From Candidatus Omnitrophota bacterium (lineage in GTDB: Bacteria; Omnitrophota; Gorgyraeia; Gygaellales; Profunditerraquicolaceae): a DNA stretch of 12,722 nt. Of this stretch, positions 6,754 to 12,621 are shown in pieces. The notes beneath the pieces were generated by a model. It made no database searches. It was not told the DNA's origin and was given only the letters and a program-made list of their open reading frames with translations. Each line of letters starts with the position of its first letter. Positions within the stretch are counted from its first letter, which is position 1. The position numbers and the translations under genes were made by a program. The stretch lies in the NCBI GenBank assembly GCA_028687525.1, contig JAQTZX010000011.1, forward strand, positions 3,108-15,829, in the 5' to 3' direction.

Positions 6754-6774
6754 AAATTTTTAATATGGTATAAT
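6747..6774 (+). promoter_or_regulatory. Sigma70-type promoter with extended -10 ahead of the pilT-like gene
   Basis: TGGTATAAT at 6766-6774 is a perfect extended -10 (TGn followed by TATAAT). TTTATA at 6747-6752 gives a 4-of-6 match to the -35 with a 16-bp spacer; the -35 region overlaps the leuC-like stop. Transcription would start near 6781, giving a leader of about 58 nt before the pilT-like ATG. It would serve pilT-like and leuD independently of the upstream genes. Confidence 0.7.
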
Positions 6775-6827
6775 ACGTTTGCAGCCGTTGGCGGTTCCGA
6801 ACGATAAAGTAAAACGTATATACAATC

Positions 6828-6832
6828 GGAGG
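6828..6832 (+). promoter_or_regulatory. Ribosome-binding site that sets the pilT-like start
   Basis: GGAGG lies 6 nt before ATG 6839. The longer open frame beginning with TTG at 6779 lacks such a site and starts at or before the predicted transcription start, so the ATG is preferred. Confidence 0.85.
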
Positions 6833-6838
6833 AAAATC

Positions 6839-7885
6839 ATGGAAATACGCGAATTACTGATGTTGTGTATCGAAAAAAAGGCTTCCGATTTGCATCTTAC
6901 CGAAAAAGAACCGCCGATCTTGCGTATCGACGGCAAGATTTACAGATTGAGCCTTCCGCCGTTAACCAGGGAAACCCTGAAAATGATGATCTACGCCATT
7001 CTTACCGATATCCAGAAAGAGATGTTTGAAAGGGACTTGGAACTGGATTTTTCCCTTGCGTTGCCCAGTATGGACCGTTTCAGGGTCAACATTCATCTTC
7101 AGCGCGGGGCGGTGGAAGGTGCTTTCCGGCGTGTCCCTTTGGCTATTCCGACTATTGAAGAATTGGGGCTGCCGTCTATTTGCATGAATATGGGGCGGAA
7201 ATCAAACGGATTGGTGCTGGTAACCGGTCCGACCGGAGTGGGCAAAACAACGACGCTGGCTGCGATCATCGATCTGATCAACAATGAGCGGGAATGTATC
7301 ATTGTTTTGATCGAAGATCCCATTGAATTCATACATGTGAACAAAAAGAGTATCCTTAAACAGCGGGAAGTGTACAGCGATACCCATTCGTTCGCCGAGG
7401 CTTTGCGGCACGCCTTGCGTCAGGATCCCAATGTTATCGTGGTCGGGGAAATGCGCGATTTGGAAACGATCTCAACTACGCTTACCGCGGCCGAAACCGG
7501 GCATTTGGTACTTGCCACTTTGCATACGCCCGATGCCCCGCAGACCATAGAAAGAATTATCGATGTTTTTCCCCCGCATCAACAGCCGCAGGTGCGTTTA
7601 CAGCTGGCGGACTGTCTCCAGGGAGTTATTTCCCAGTTGCTGCTCCCTAAGGCGAACGGGCATGGGCGGGTCTTAGCAACGGAAGTAATGGTCGCTACAC
7701 CGGGTATCCGCAATCTTATCCGGGAACAGGAGATCGAGCAGATCCCGACCCTTATGCAGACCGGCAGTCAATACGGTATGAAGACAATGGACAAGTCTCT
7801 CAAGGAACTCTACCAGAGAGGCCTTATCACGCTGGATATGGCTATGTCCAAAGTGAAGAATCCCGACGAATTCAAACAACTATAA
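6839..7885 (+). CDS. pilT: Type IV pilus retraction ATPase, PilT-like
   Basis: Hexameric cytoplasmic ATPase of the secretion superfamily that drives disassembly of type IV pili. The 348-residue length matches PilT (about 344), without the long N-terminal domain of PilB. In order: KASDLHL near residue 14, Walker A GPTGVGKTTT (130-139, K136), the acidic Asp-box region IEDPIE, Walker B with IVVGEMRDLETI (E204), the His box ATLHTPDA (H229), and IRNLIRE (290-296), the C-terminal signature of the retraction class. Substitution of the usual SGKST by VGKTT in Walker A is conservative. No other pilus gene is nearby; it sits between the genes for the two dehydratase subunits and has its own promoter. 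A paralogous PilU-like role is possible. Confidence 0.92.
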   Translation: MEIRELLMLCIEKKASDLHLTEKEPPILRIDGKIYRLSLPPLTRETLKMMIYAILTDIQKEMFERDLELDFSLALPSMDRFRVNIHLQRGAVEGAFRRVPLAIPTIEELGLPSICMNMGRKSNGLVLVTGPTGVGKTTTLAAIIDLINNERECIIVLIEDPIEFIHVNKKSILKQREVYSDTHSFAEALRHALRQDPNVIVVGEMRDLETISTTLTAAETGHLVLATLHTPDAPQTIERIIDVFPPHQQPQVRLQLADCLQGVISQLLLPKANGHGRVLATEVMVATPGIRNLIREQEIEQIPTLMQTGSQYGMKTMDKSLKELYQRGLITLDMAMSKVKNPDEFKQL

Positions 7886-7891
7886 AAGAGC

Positions 7892-8392
7892 ATGGAAATA
7901 AGAGGAAAGGTTATAAAGCTCGGGGATAATATCAACACGGATTTCATTATTTCCGGACGGTATAAATTTTCCATAACCGATATGAAGGAACTCGCCAAAC
8001 ATATCATGGAAGATATAGACCCCGGGTTCTTCAGGAAGATAATTCCCGGAGAATCGGTTATCGTGGCCGGAGAGAATTTCGGCATGGGGTCTTCTCGTGA
8101 ACAGGCTCCCTTGGTTATCAGGGAAGCGGGTATTGTCGCAGTGCTTGCGAAATCATTTGCGCGCATTTTTTACCGCAATAGTTTCAATATCGGCCTGCCT
8201 TTGATCGAAACGGATTCGGATAAAATAGAAGAAAACGATGTTTTAAAGATCGACCTGAATAAAGGCAGAATCAGCGATCTCACCAGTGAAACCGTGTCGG
8301 TGATTAAACCTTTCCCGCTCTTTATGCAGAAACTCCTGCAGGAAGGCGGCGTGGTGAACTATTACCGTAAATACGGTCAGTTGAAAGTTTAA
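7892..8392 (+). CDS. Aconitase/isopropylmalate dehydratase small (swivel) subunit
   Basis: Partner of the large subunit at 5500-6753; it supplies the mobile domain that closes the active site. The 166-residue length is typical of the archaeal-type LeuD/homoaconitase small subunit. Motifs: GDNINTDFII (13-20 region), FGMGSSREQAP (S67, S68, R69 contact substrate carboxylates in the family) and AKSFARIFYRNSFNIGLP. The substrate-recognition loop after NTDFIISGR reads Y24-K25-F26-S27; the loops I recall are YLRT for methanogen homoaconitase and YLVY-like for isopropylmalate isomerase. The different loop and the isocitrate dehydrogenase downstream favour aconitase activity, as inference. It begins 6 bp after the pilT-like stop, so the two are co-transcribed; the ribosome-binding site (AAGAG) is weak. 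Confidence 0.9.
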   Translation: MEIRGKVIKLGDNINTDFIISGRYKFSITDMKELAKHIMEDIDPGFFRKIIPGESVIVAGENFGMGSSREQAPLVIREAGIVAVLAKSFARIFYRNSFNIGLPLIETDSDKIEENDVLKIDLNKGRISDLTSETVSVIKPFPLFMQKLLQEGGVVNYYRKYGQLKV

Positions 8393-8404
8393 CGCAGCGG
8401 ATAG

Positions 8405-8431
8405 AGCCTTGAGGCTGTACCCGCTACGGGT
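8405..8431 (+). other. Two small hairpins between leuD-like gene and icd
   Basis: AGCC/GGCT (8405-8408 with 8413-8416) and ACCCG/CGGGT (8419-8423 with 8427-8431) form two adjacent short stems in the 65-bp gap. No T-run follows, so termination is unlikely. Role unknown; they may be incidental. Confidence 0.3.
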
Positions 8432-8457
8432 TCTAATACCGGAGACAACCCTGCTTC

Positions 8458-9546
8458 ATGACACATAAAATTACTCTCATTCCCGGAGACGGGACAGGCC
8501 CCGAGATAACCAAAGCCGTTAAACGGTGCGTGGAAGCTACGGGAATCGGGATAACGTGGGATGTTCAGATAGCCGGTCAGGAAGCATTAAACACCGGCGG
8601 CAGTCTTTTACCCGATTCTGTTATCGATTCCATCAAGCGGAATAAGGTCGGCCTGAAAGGTCCGATCATCACTCCTATCGGTGGAGGCTTCCGTTCGGTA
8701 AATGTGGCCATCCGTCACGCGCTTGATTTATATGCCTGTGTCCGCCCCGCTAAATCGTACCCCGGAGTAAAATCTCTTTATAAACACATCGATCTGGTAA
8801 TTATCCGGGAAAATTCGGAAGATCTCTATGCGGGGATCGAGTTTGAGGAAGGCACTCCTGAAGCGGTCAAGATTATTTCAGAGATAGGCAGATTGAACCC
8901 CAAAAAGATACGTTCGGATTCGGGTATTTCCATAAAACCAATTTCTAAATTCGCTTCCGCCAGAATAGTCAGGTTCGCTTTTGAGTACGCGCTTAAGTTC
9001 AACCGCAAAAAGGTTACCGCGGTGCATAAAGCCAATATTATGAAATTCACCGACGGTTTATTCCTGAAGACCGCGCGGGAAGTAGCCGAAGAATACAAGG
9101 ATAAGGTTATTTTTGAGGAAGCCATCGTGGATAATATGGCTATGCAGCTGGTGCAGAAACCGCAGAATTTCGATGTCCTGGTCCTGCCGAACCTGTATGG
9201 GGATATTCTTTCCGATCTTTGCGCCGGATTGATCGGCGGATTAGGCATAGCTCCGGGGGCCAATATCGGAAATGATATGGCGGTGTTCGAGCCGGTACAC
9301 GGCGCGGCTCCCAAATATAAAGGGATGAATAAAGTCAACCCGACGGCCATGCTGCTTTCCGCGGTTTTGATGCTTCGTCATCTTAAGGAGGACACGGCGG
9401 CTGACCGGTTGGAACGAGCGGTCAAGGAAGTCATTGCCGAAGGAAAAAATGTAACCTATGATTTGAAGTCCCGTCCCGATGATCCTTCCGCCTGCGGAAC
9501 CCGGGAGATGGCGGACGCGATCATCAGGAAGATGGGGAAAATGTAG
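8458..9546 (+). CDS. icd: Isocitrate dehydrogenase, short type, predicted NADP-dependent
   Basis: Oxidatively decarboxylates isocitrate to 2-oxoglutarate. The 362-residue protein belongs to the isocitrate/isopropylmalate dehydrogenase family, but its substrate site is that of isocitrate dehydrogenase: GGGFRSVNVAIR with S80, N82 and R86 (E. coli S113, N115, R119), then R96, R117 and Y124 (E. coli R129, R153, Y160), VTAVHKANIM and YGDILSDLCAGLIGG. At the cofactor site HGAAPKY gives K286-Y287, with V293 and Y334, which align with E. coli NADP determinants K344, Y345, V351 and Y391; the R395 position is Ser338 followed by Arg339. Length is nearer to the NAD-type short enzymes (E. coli has 416). 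The nearest Shine-Dalgarno, GGAG at 8441-8444, is 13 nt from the ATG. Homoisocitrate dehydrogenase is less likely. Confidence 0.92.
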   Translation: MTHKITLIPGDGTGPEITKAVKRCVEATGIGITWDVQIAGQEALNTGGSLLPDSVIDSIKRNKVGLKGPIITPIGGGFRSVNVAIRHALDLYACVRPAKSYPGVKSLYKHIDLVIIRENSEDLYAGIEFEEGTPEAVKIISEIGRLNPKKIRSDSGISIKPISKFASARIVRFAFEYALKFNRKKVTAVHKANIMKFTDGLFLKTAREVAEEYKDKVIFEEAIVDNMAMQLVQKPQNFDVLVLPNLYGDILSDLCAGLIGGLGIAPGANIGNDMAVFEPVHGAAPKYKGMNKVNPTAMLLSAVLMLRHLKEDTAADRLERAVKEVIAEGKNVTYDLKSRPDDPSACGTREMADAIIRKMGKM

Positions 9547-9550
9547 TAAT

Positions 9551-9711
9551 AAGGTTAAAGAGAGTTAATGCCGGTTAAAGAAGGTTAATGATGGTTAAAA
9601 AAGGGTCATAAAGGTATCTTGAATGGTAATTTGGTTTTATAAAATGATCAATAAAATTACCGGTAACCTTTTTTAACTTTACATTAACCACAATTAACCT
9701 TCATTAACCGG
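9551..9711 (+). repeat. 10-nt periodic repeat array with mirrored inverted arm
   Basis: This fills most of the 187-bp icd-mdh gap. From 9551 the sequence runs in near-exact 10-base steps with units such as AAGGTTAAAG, CCGGTTAAAG and AAGGTTAATG, fading after about 9600. From 9671 to 9711 the complementary units appear (ACATTAACCA, CAATTAACCT, TCATTAACCG), also in 10-base steps. Arms 9571-9598 and 9684-9711 are complementary at 25 of 28 positions. An inner stem pairs GGTAATTT (9625-9632) with AAATTACC (9654-9661). The transcript could form a very long hairpin. No coding potential, and no convincing promoter was found in the gap. Confidence 0.85.
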
Positions 9712-9733
9712 ATAATTATTCGAGAATGATGCT

Positions 9734-10699
9734 ATGGCAATTCTAAACGACAACCCGTTAGATAATCCTATTACAGCCAAGATTTCCATTATTGGAGCCG
9801 GTAATGTGGGAAGCATGGCGGCTTTGAATCTTCTTGTGCAGGGAATGGGGCACATCACTTTGGTTGATGTGTTGCAGGGTTTGGCACAGGGAAAGGCCTG
9901 TGATCTGGAGGATGCCTGCGGTGTGTTGGGTATCGAAAACAGGGTGCAGGGTACGGGTGATATCAATAAGATCGGGTCTTCGGATGTTATTGTGATTACC
10001 GCGGGGGTTGCCCGAAAACCCGGTATGAGCAGAGAAGACCTGTTAAACATTAATTCCCGCATTATATTCGAGTTAAGCAGTAAAATAAAAGAGCTGGCGC
10101 CCGGGGCGATTGTTATCGTAGTCACTAATCCTCTTGATGTGATGACTTATCTGGCTCTTAAAACTACCGCTTTCAATACCAGGCGTGTTTTCGGGATGGG
10201 ATTGACGCTGGATGCCGCGCGGTTCAGGGGACAGATCAGCAAGGAATTGCATTTGCATAACAAGGAAGTCGAGGCTACCGTTATTGGAAGCCATGGTGAG
10301 GGAATGATGCCTTTGCCCCGTTTGACCGTTACCAGAGGCGCGCCTCTTGACCGTATGGCGGATGCGAACAAGGTGGCGGAACTGGTAAAACGGACCAAAG
10401 AGCGTGGAGCGGAGATCGTGAACCACCTGGGAAGCGGAAGCGCTTATTTCGCTCCGGCACTGGCGATATCGGAACTGGTTAAAGCGATTGTTACGGATTC
10501 AAAAGCGCTGATGGGAGTTTCCGCGTATGTCAGCGGAATGTACGGAATCAACGAGGTTTGTATCGGGGTCCCCTGCATTATCGGTAAACGCGGGATAGAG
10601 AAAATGGTTGAGTTCGAACTGAACGAGGCGGAGAAAACTGCCCTGCAGCAATCCGCCGAATCCCTGCGTAAAATGTATAAACTCCTTCCGGTTTTTTAG
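9734..10699 (+). CDS. mdh: Malate dehydrogenase, LDH-like type
   Basis: Interconverts malate and oxaloacetate with NAD in the cytosol. The 321-residue protein has the Rossmann motif IGAGNVGS and an aspartate ending the second strand (LVDV), which favours NAD. The substrate loop ARKPGMSRED carries R94 where lactate dehydrogenases have Gln, the malate signature, together with R100. NPLDVMTYLA, LDAARFR (D160, R163) and the catalytic histidine in SHGE (H187) follow. Glu at 189 replaces the usual Asp of the HGD motif, a conservative oddity. The first 14 residues (MAILNDNPLDNPIT) precede the usual start of the fold; no better start or Shine-Dalgarno is visible. Position after icd supports a TCA role. 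Confidence 0.93.
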   Translation: MAILNDNPLDNPITAKISIIGAGNVGSMAALNLLVQGMGHITLVDVLQGLAQGKACDLEDACGVLGIENRVQGTGDINKIGSSDVIVITAGVARKPGMSREDLLNINSRIIFELSSKIKELAPGAIVIVVTNPLDVMTYLALKTTAFNTRRVFGMGLTLDAARFRGQISKELHLHNKEVEATVIGSHGEGMMPLPRLTVTRGAPLDRMADANKVAELVKRTKERGAEIVNHLGSGSAYFAPALAISELVKAIVTDSKALMGVSAYVSGMYGINEVCIGVPCIIGKRGIEKMVEFELNEAEKTALQQSAESLRKMYKLLPVF

Positions 10700-10702
10700 T
10701 AT

Positions 10703-10787
10703 CTAAGTGTGTAAGTGTAAAGTGTGTATGTCATCGTACTTTACACTTTACACTTAAGGTAGTGATTTACTCCGGCACTTACACACT
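10703..10787 (+). repeat. 15-nt repeat family with nested inverted copies before lpd
   Basis: TAAGTGTAAAGTGTG at 10712-10726 matches the repeat at 1037-1051 at 14 of 15 positions. Its first 14 bases (10712-10725) are perfectly complementary to 10743-10756. A second pairing, AGTGTGTAAGTG (10706-10717) with CACTTACACACT (10776-10787), is also perfect over 12 bp and shares bases with the first, so the two stems are mutually exclusive. The 3' copy ends three bases before the lpd ATG. There is no T-run typical of a terminator. Confidence 0.8.
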
Positions 10788-10790
10788 CTC

Positions 10791-12140
10791 ATGATATACG
10801 ATCTGGCTATAATCGGAGCAGGATGGGCTGGTTTTAACGCGGCGCTTCATGCGCGGGCTTTGGGGTTGAAAACCGCGCTCATCGAAAAAGACGCAATAGG
10901 GGGTACCTGTCTGAACAGGGGGTGCATTCCCGCCAAGACTCTTATTCAATCCGCGAAAGTATACAGCCTCGCCCGTAAATCGAAAACATTCGCTGTGTCG
11001 TTGTCCGGAGATCCGGTTGTTGATCTTTCCGGGATTCAGGCGCGCAAAGAGCATATTATCGCGCAGCTGCGCCGGGGCATGGAATCATTGCTCCCCGGAA
11101 TCGATGTTTTTCGGGGCGCGGCCCGGTTTGCGGACAATGATACTGTTGAACTCGATCTTTTAGGGGATATTGATTGTTCCGGGTGCGGGAGAAACGGTGT
11201 TTCCCAAAGAGGTTTAAAAAGAATCCGCTCCCGTTATTTTCTCATTGCCAGCGGGGCAAACCCTCTTGAACTCGCCGGTTTCGAATTCAGCCGTAAGATT
11301 CTTTCGAGCAATGAACTTCTTTCCATCCGGGAGTTACCCCCGACGCTGTTGATTGTGGGCGGAGGGGTGATAGGATGCGAGTCTGCCGGTCTTTTCTCTG
11401 CCCTGGGCGTACAGGTTACCGTCGCGGAGTTGCGGCCGCAATTATTGCCGGGGATGGACAGGGATGTGGCCAGAAAACTGGAGAATATATATAAGAAAAA
11501 AGGAATAAATGTTTTAACCGGAATAGACGCGGCAAAGCTGGATATTGATGCCTATGGCCTGGTGCTGGTAAGTGTAGGCAGAAAAGCGGAATTGAGCGGT
11601 CTGGGCCTGGAAAAAACCGGGATCCGGATGGAAAAAGGCAGGATTGTGACCGACGATTTTTTGAACGCCGGCGTCCCGAATATTTACGCCGCCGGTGACT
11701 GCACTGTCCGGCTTCTGCTCGCTCATTTTGCAGGGTATCAGGGCCGGGTGGCGGTGGGCAATATGTTTTGTCCCGATTCTCCGCGCCGGATATCGGATGA
11801 GGATATTCCTTCCTGTATATTTACCGATCCCGAAATAGGGAGTATCGGCTTGAACGAAGAAGAAGCTAAGCAAAGAGGGATTTCGGCGGAGGTGCGCAAA
11901 TTTGATTTTTTAGGCTCGGGCATGGCGCGTATTCTCGACGAAACCGAAGGATTCATTAAGATAGTTTCCGATACGAAAACCGGTAAATTGCTTGGTGCCT
12001 GCATTATCGGCCCCAGGGCGACCGAGCTTATCGGGATTATGACCGTGGCAATTCAGTCGGGAATGACTCTTCCGAAGCTTAAAGAAATGGTGTTCGCCCA
12101 TCCGACGCTGTCTGAGGCGATAGGGGACGCGCTGCGTTGA
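10791..12140 (+). CDS. lpdA: Dihydrolipoamide dehydrogenase (E3)
   Basis: FAD flavoprotein that reoxidises dihydrolipoyl groups with NAD. The 449-residue product shows the FAD motif IGAGWAG (8-14), the redox disulfide GGTCLNRGCIPAK (C40, C45), the NAD-binding GGGVIG (190-195), IYAAGDC, and the C-terminal catalytic dyad HPTLSE (H437, E442). Trp12 replaces the common Pro in the first glycine motif. Residues 122-145 form an apparent insertion with C129-S-G-C132 before the FAD-domain strand YFLIASG; such a CxxC is not part of the standard enzyme. No Shine-Dalgarno precedes ATG 10791; the leader is an inverted-repeat region. The lipoyl-domain gene at 12251 is its likely substrate. Other disulfide reductases (e.g. 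mercuric or glutathione type) fit less well. Confidence 0.92.
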   Translation: MIYDLAIIGAGWAGFNAALHARALGLKTALIEKDAIGGTCLNRGCIPAKTLIQSAKVYSLARKSKTFAVSLSGDPVVDLSGIQARKEHIIAQLRRGMESLLPGIDVFRGAARFADNDTVELDLLGDIDCSGCGRNGVSQRGLKRIRSRYFLIASGANPLELAGFEFSRKILSSNELLSIRELPPTLLIVGGGVIGCESAGLFSALGVQVTVAELRPQLLPGMDRDVARKLENIYKKKGINVLTGIDAAKLDIDAYGLVLVSVGRKAELSGLGLEKTGIRMEKGRIVTDDFLNAGVPNIYAAGDCTVRLLLAHFAGYQGRVAVGNMFCPDSPRRISDEDIPSCIFTDPEIGSIGLNEEEAKQRGISAEVRKFDFLGSGMARILDETEGFIKIVSDTKTGKLLGACIIGPRATELIGIMTVAIQSGMTLPKLKEMVFAHPTLSEAIGDALR

Positions 12141-12177
12141 GTATTGATTTCTTTCATGCAGTTATATCCCCGGTGGG

Positions 12178-12227
12178 ATCCCGCTCCGCGGGATACTTTT
12201 GTACCTTGTATTTTGTCATTAAAATAC
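12178..12227 (+). other. Two hairpins in the lpd-lipoyl carrier gap
   Basis: ATCCCGC (12178-12184) and GCGGGAT (12188-12194) form a perfect 7-bp G/C-rich stem with a 3-nt loop, followed two bases later by TTTT. GTATTTT (12208-12214) and AAAATAC (12221-12227) form a second perfect 7-bp stem. The first could be a weak terminator or attenuator; the downstream gene has its own good ribosome-binding site. I found no convincing promoter between them. Confidence 0.45.
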
Positions 12228-12239
12228 GAGTGTCAACAC

Positions 12240-12244
12240 AGGAG
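12240..12244 (+). promoter_or_regulatory. Ribosome-binding site that sets the lipoyl carrier start
   Basis: AGGAG is 6 nt before ATG 12251. The frame is open upstream to 12137, but the extra residues have no similarity to the lipoyl fold and cross the two hairpins, so the internal ATG is preferred. Confidence 0.85.
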
Positions 12245-12250
12245 AATGCT

Positions 12251-12481
12251 ATGGCTCAAGTTATCTTGCCCGAACTGGGTGAACAGTCGAAGAACGCGAC
12301 GGTTACATTTTGGTATTTCAAAGCGGGAGACACGGTTAAAGAGAACGATGATCTGGTGGAAATGACGACTGATAAAGCCGCATTCAATGTCCCCAGTCCT
12401 TACTCGGGGATACTCAAAGAGATATTGGTTAACGAAGGTGATGTTGTTCAGGTTGGAGCGGCGCTTGCGGTAATCGAGTAG
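12251..12481 (+). CDS. Stand-alone lipoyl (biotinyl/lipoyl-attachment) domain protein
   Basis: A 76-residue protein consisting only of one lipoyl domain of the 2-oxoacid dehydrogenase E2 type. It begins AQVILPELGEQSKNATV, has WYFKAGDTVKENDDLVEM, and carries the modification lysine K42 in TTDKAAFNVPSP, ending with LVNEGDVVQVGAALAVIE. E2 proteins continue with a peripheral-subunit-binding domain and a catalytic domain; here a stop codon follows directly and the next gene is groES, so it is not an E2 fragment followed by more E2 in any obvious frame. DKA rather than the MKM of biotin carriers points to lipoylation. Adjacent lpd supports a carrier whose dithiol is reoxidised by that enzyme. The acyl or C1 reaction it serves is unknown. 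Confidence 0.9.
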   Translation: MAQVILPELGEQSKNATVTFWYFKAGDTVKENDDLVEMTTDKAAFNVPSPYSGILKEILVNEGDVVQVGAALAVIE

Positions 12482-12485
12482 GACT

Positions 12486-12543
12486 TTCCGCGATAGTCAC
12501 CGCGGGATTACGCAAAATGCAAACACATGTTTGTGCATTTTGC
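12486..12543 (+). other. Tandem hairpins between lipoyl carrier and groES promoter
   Basis: A 7-bp stem (12486-12492 with 12501-12507, one G-U pair) is followed by a longer one in which GCAAAATGC (12512-12520) pairs perfectly with GCATTTTGC (12535-12543). In the second, an inner AAAC/GTTT extension closes on an ACAT loop. The + strand has an A-run, not a T-run, after the second stem, so it is not a canonical intrinsic terminator, though it is placed where one is expected. Confidence 0.45.
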
Positions 12544-12546
12544 ATG

Positions 12547-12583
12547 AAAAAAAACTTGACAAAACAATAAAAATCACTATAAT
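12547..12583 (+). promoter_or_regulatory. Consensus sigma70 promoter of groES with A-tract
   Basis: TTGACA (12556-12561) and TATAAT (12578-12583) are both perfect with a 16-bp spacer. Eight consecutive A residues (12547-12554) lie just upstream of the -35 and resemble an UP element. The last base of the -10 is the first base of the CIRCE operator. Confidence 0.92.
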
Positions 12584-12609
12584 TAGCGCTCTGGGCACAG
12601 GAGTGCTAA
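12583..12609 (+). promoter_or_regulatory. CIRCE operator (HrcA-binding site)
   Basis: TTAGCGCTC, nine bases, GAGTGCTAA. This matches the CIRCE consensus TTAGCACTC-N9-GAGTGCTAA with a single change (A to G) in the left arm. It overlaps the -10 and the transcription start, so HrcA would block initiation of the groE operon until heat shock. Confidence 0.95.
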
Positions 12610-12621
12610 TAACACAATTTT

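Noticed and set aside
6779..6838. TTG start giving a pilT product 20 residues longer
   Set aside because: No ribosome-binding site, it coincides with the predicted promoter and transcription start, and the ATG at 6839 has GGAGG and gives the normal PilT length.
8393..8441. tRNA-like wording (AGCGGATAGAG resembling a D-loop, GGGTTCTAATACC resembling a T-arm)
   Set aside because: No acceptor stem, no paired D-stem, no anticodon stem, and the T-stem closing pair is G-A; at most a chance or decayed remnant.
8826..9350. 174-codon minus-strand frame within icd
   Set aside because: Fully antisense to icd, with no ribosome-binding site or family motif.
8458..9546. Isopropylmalate or homoisocitrate dehydrogenase
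   Set aside because: The RSVNVAIR segment with Ser and Asn at the isocitrate-contact positions matches isocitrate dehydrogenase, and malate dehydrogenase rather than leucine or lysine genes follows.
9551..9711. CRISPR array
   Set aside because: Units are about 10 bases, degenerate and contiguous with no spacers, the right arm is inverted, and no cas genes are present.
12137..12250. N-terminal extension of the lipoyl carrier frame
   Set aside because: It crosses two hairpins and lacks homology; the ATG at 12251 has a good ribosome-binding site.
12512..12554. Intrinsic terminator of the lipoyl carrier gene
   Set aside because: The stem is good but the following run is A on the + strand rather than T, so it was kept only as a hairpin, with the A-run assigned to the groES promoter.
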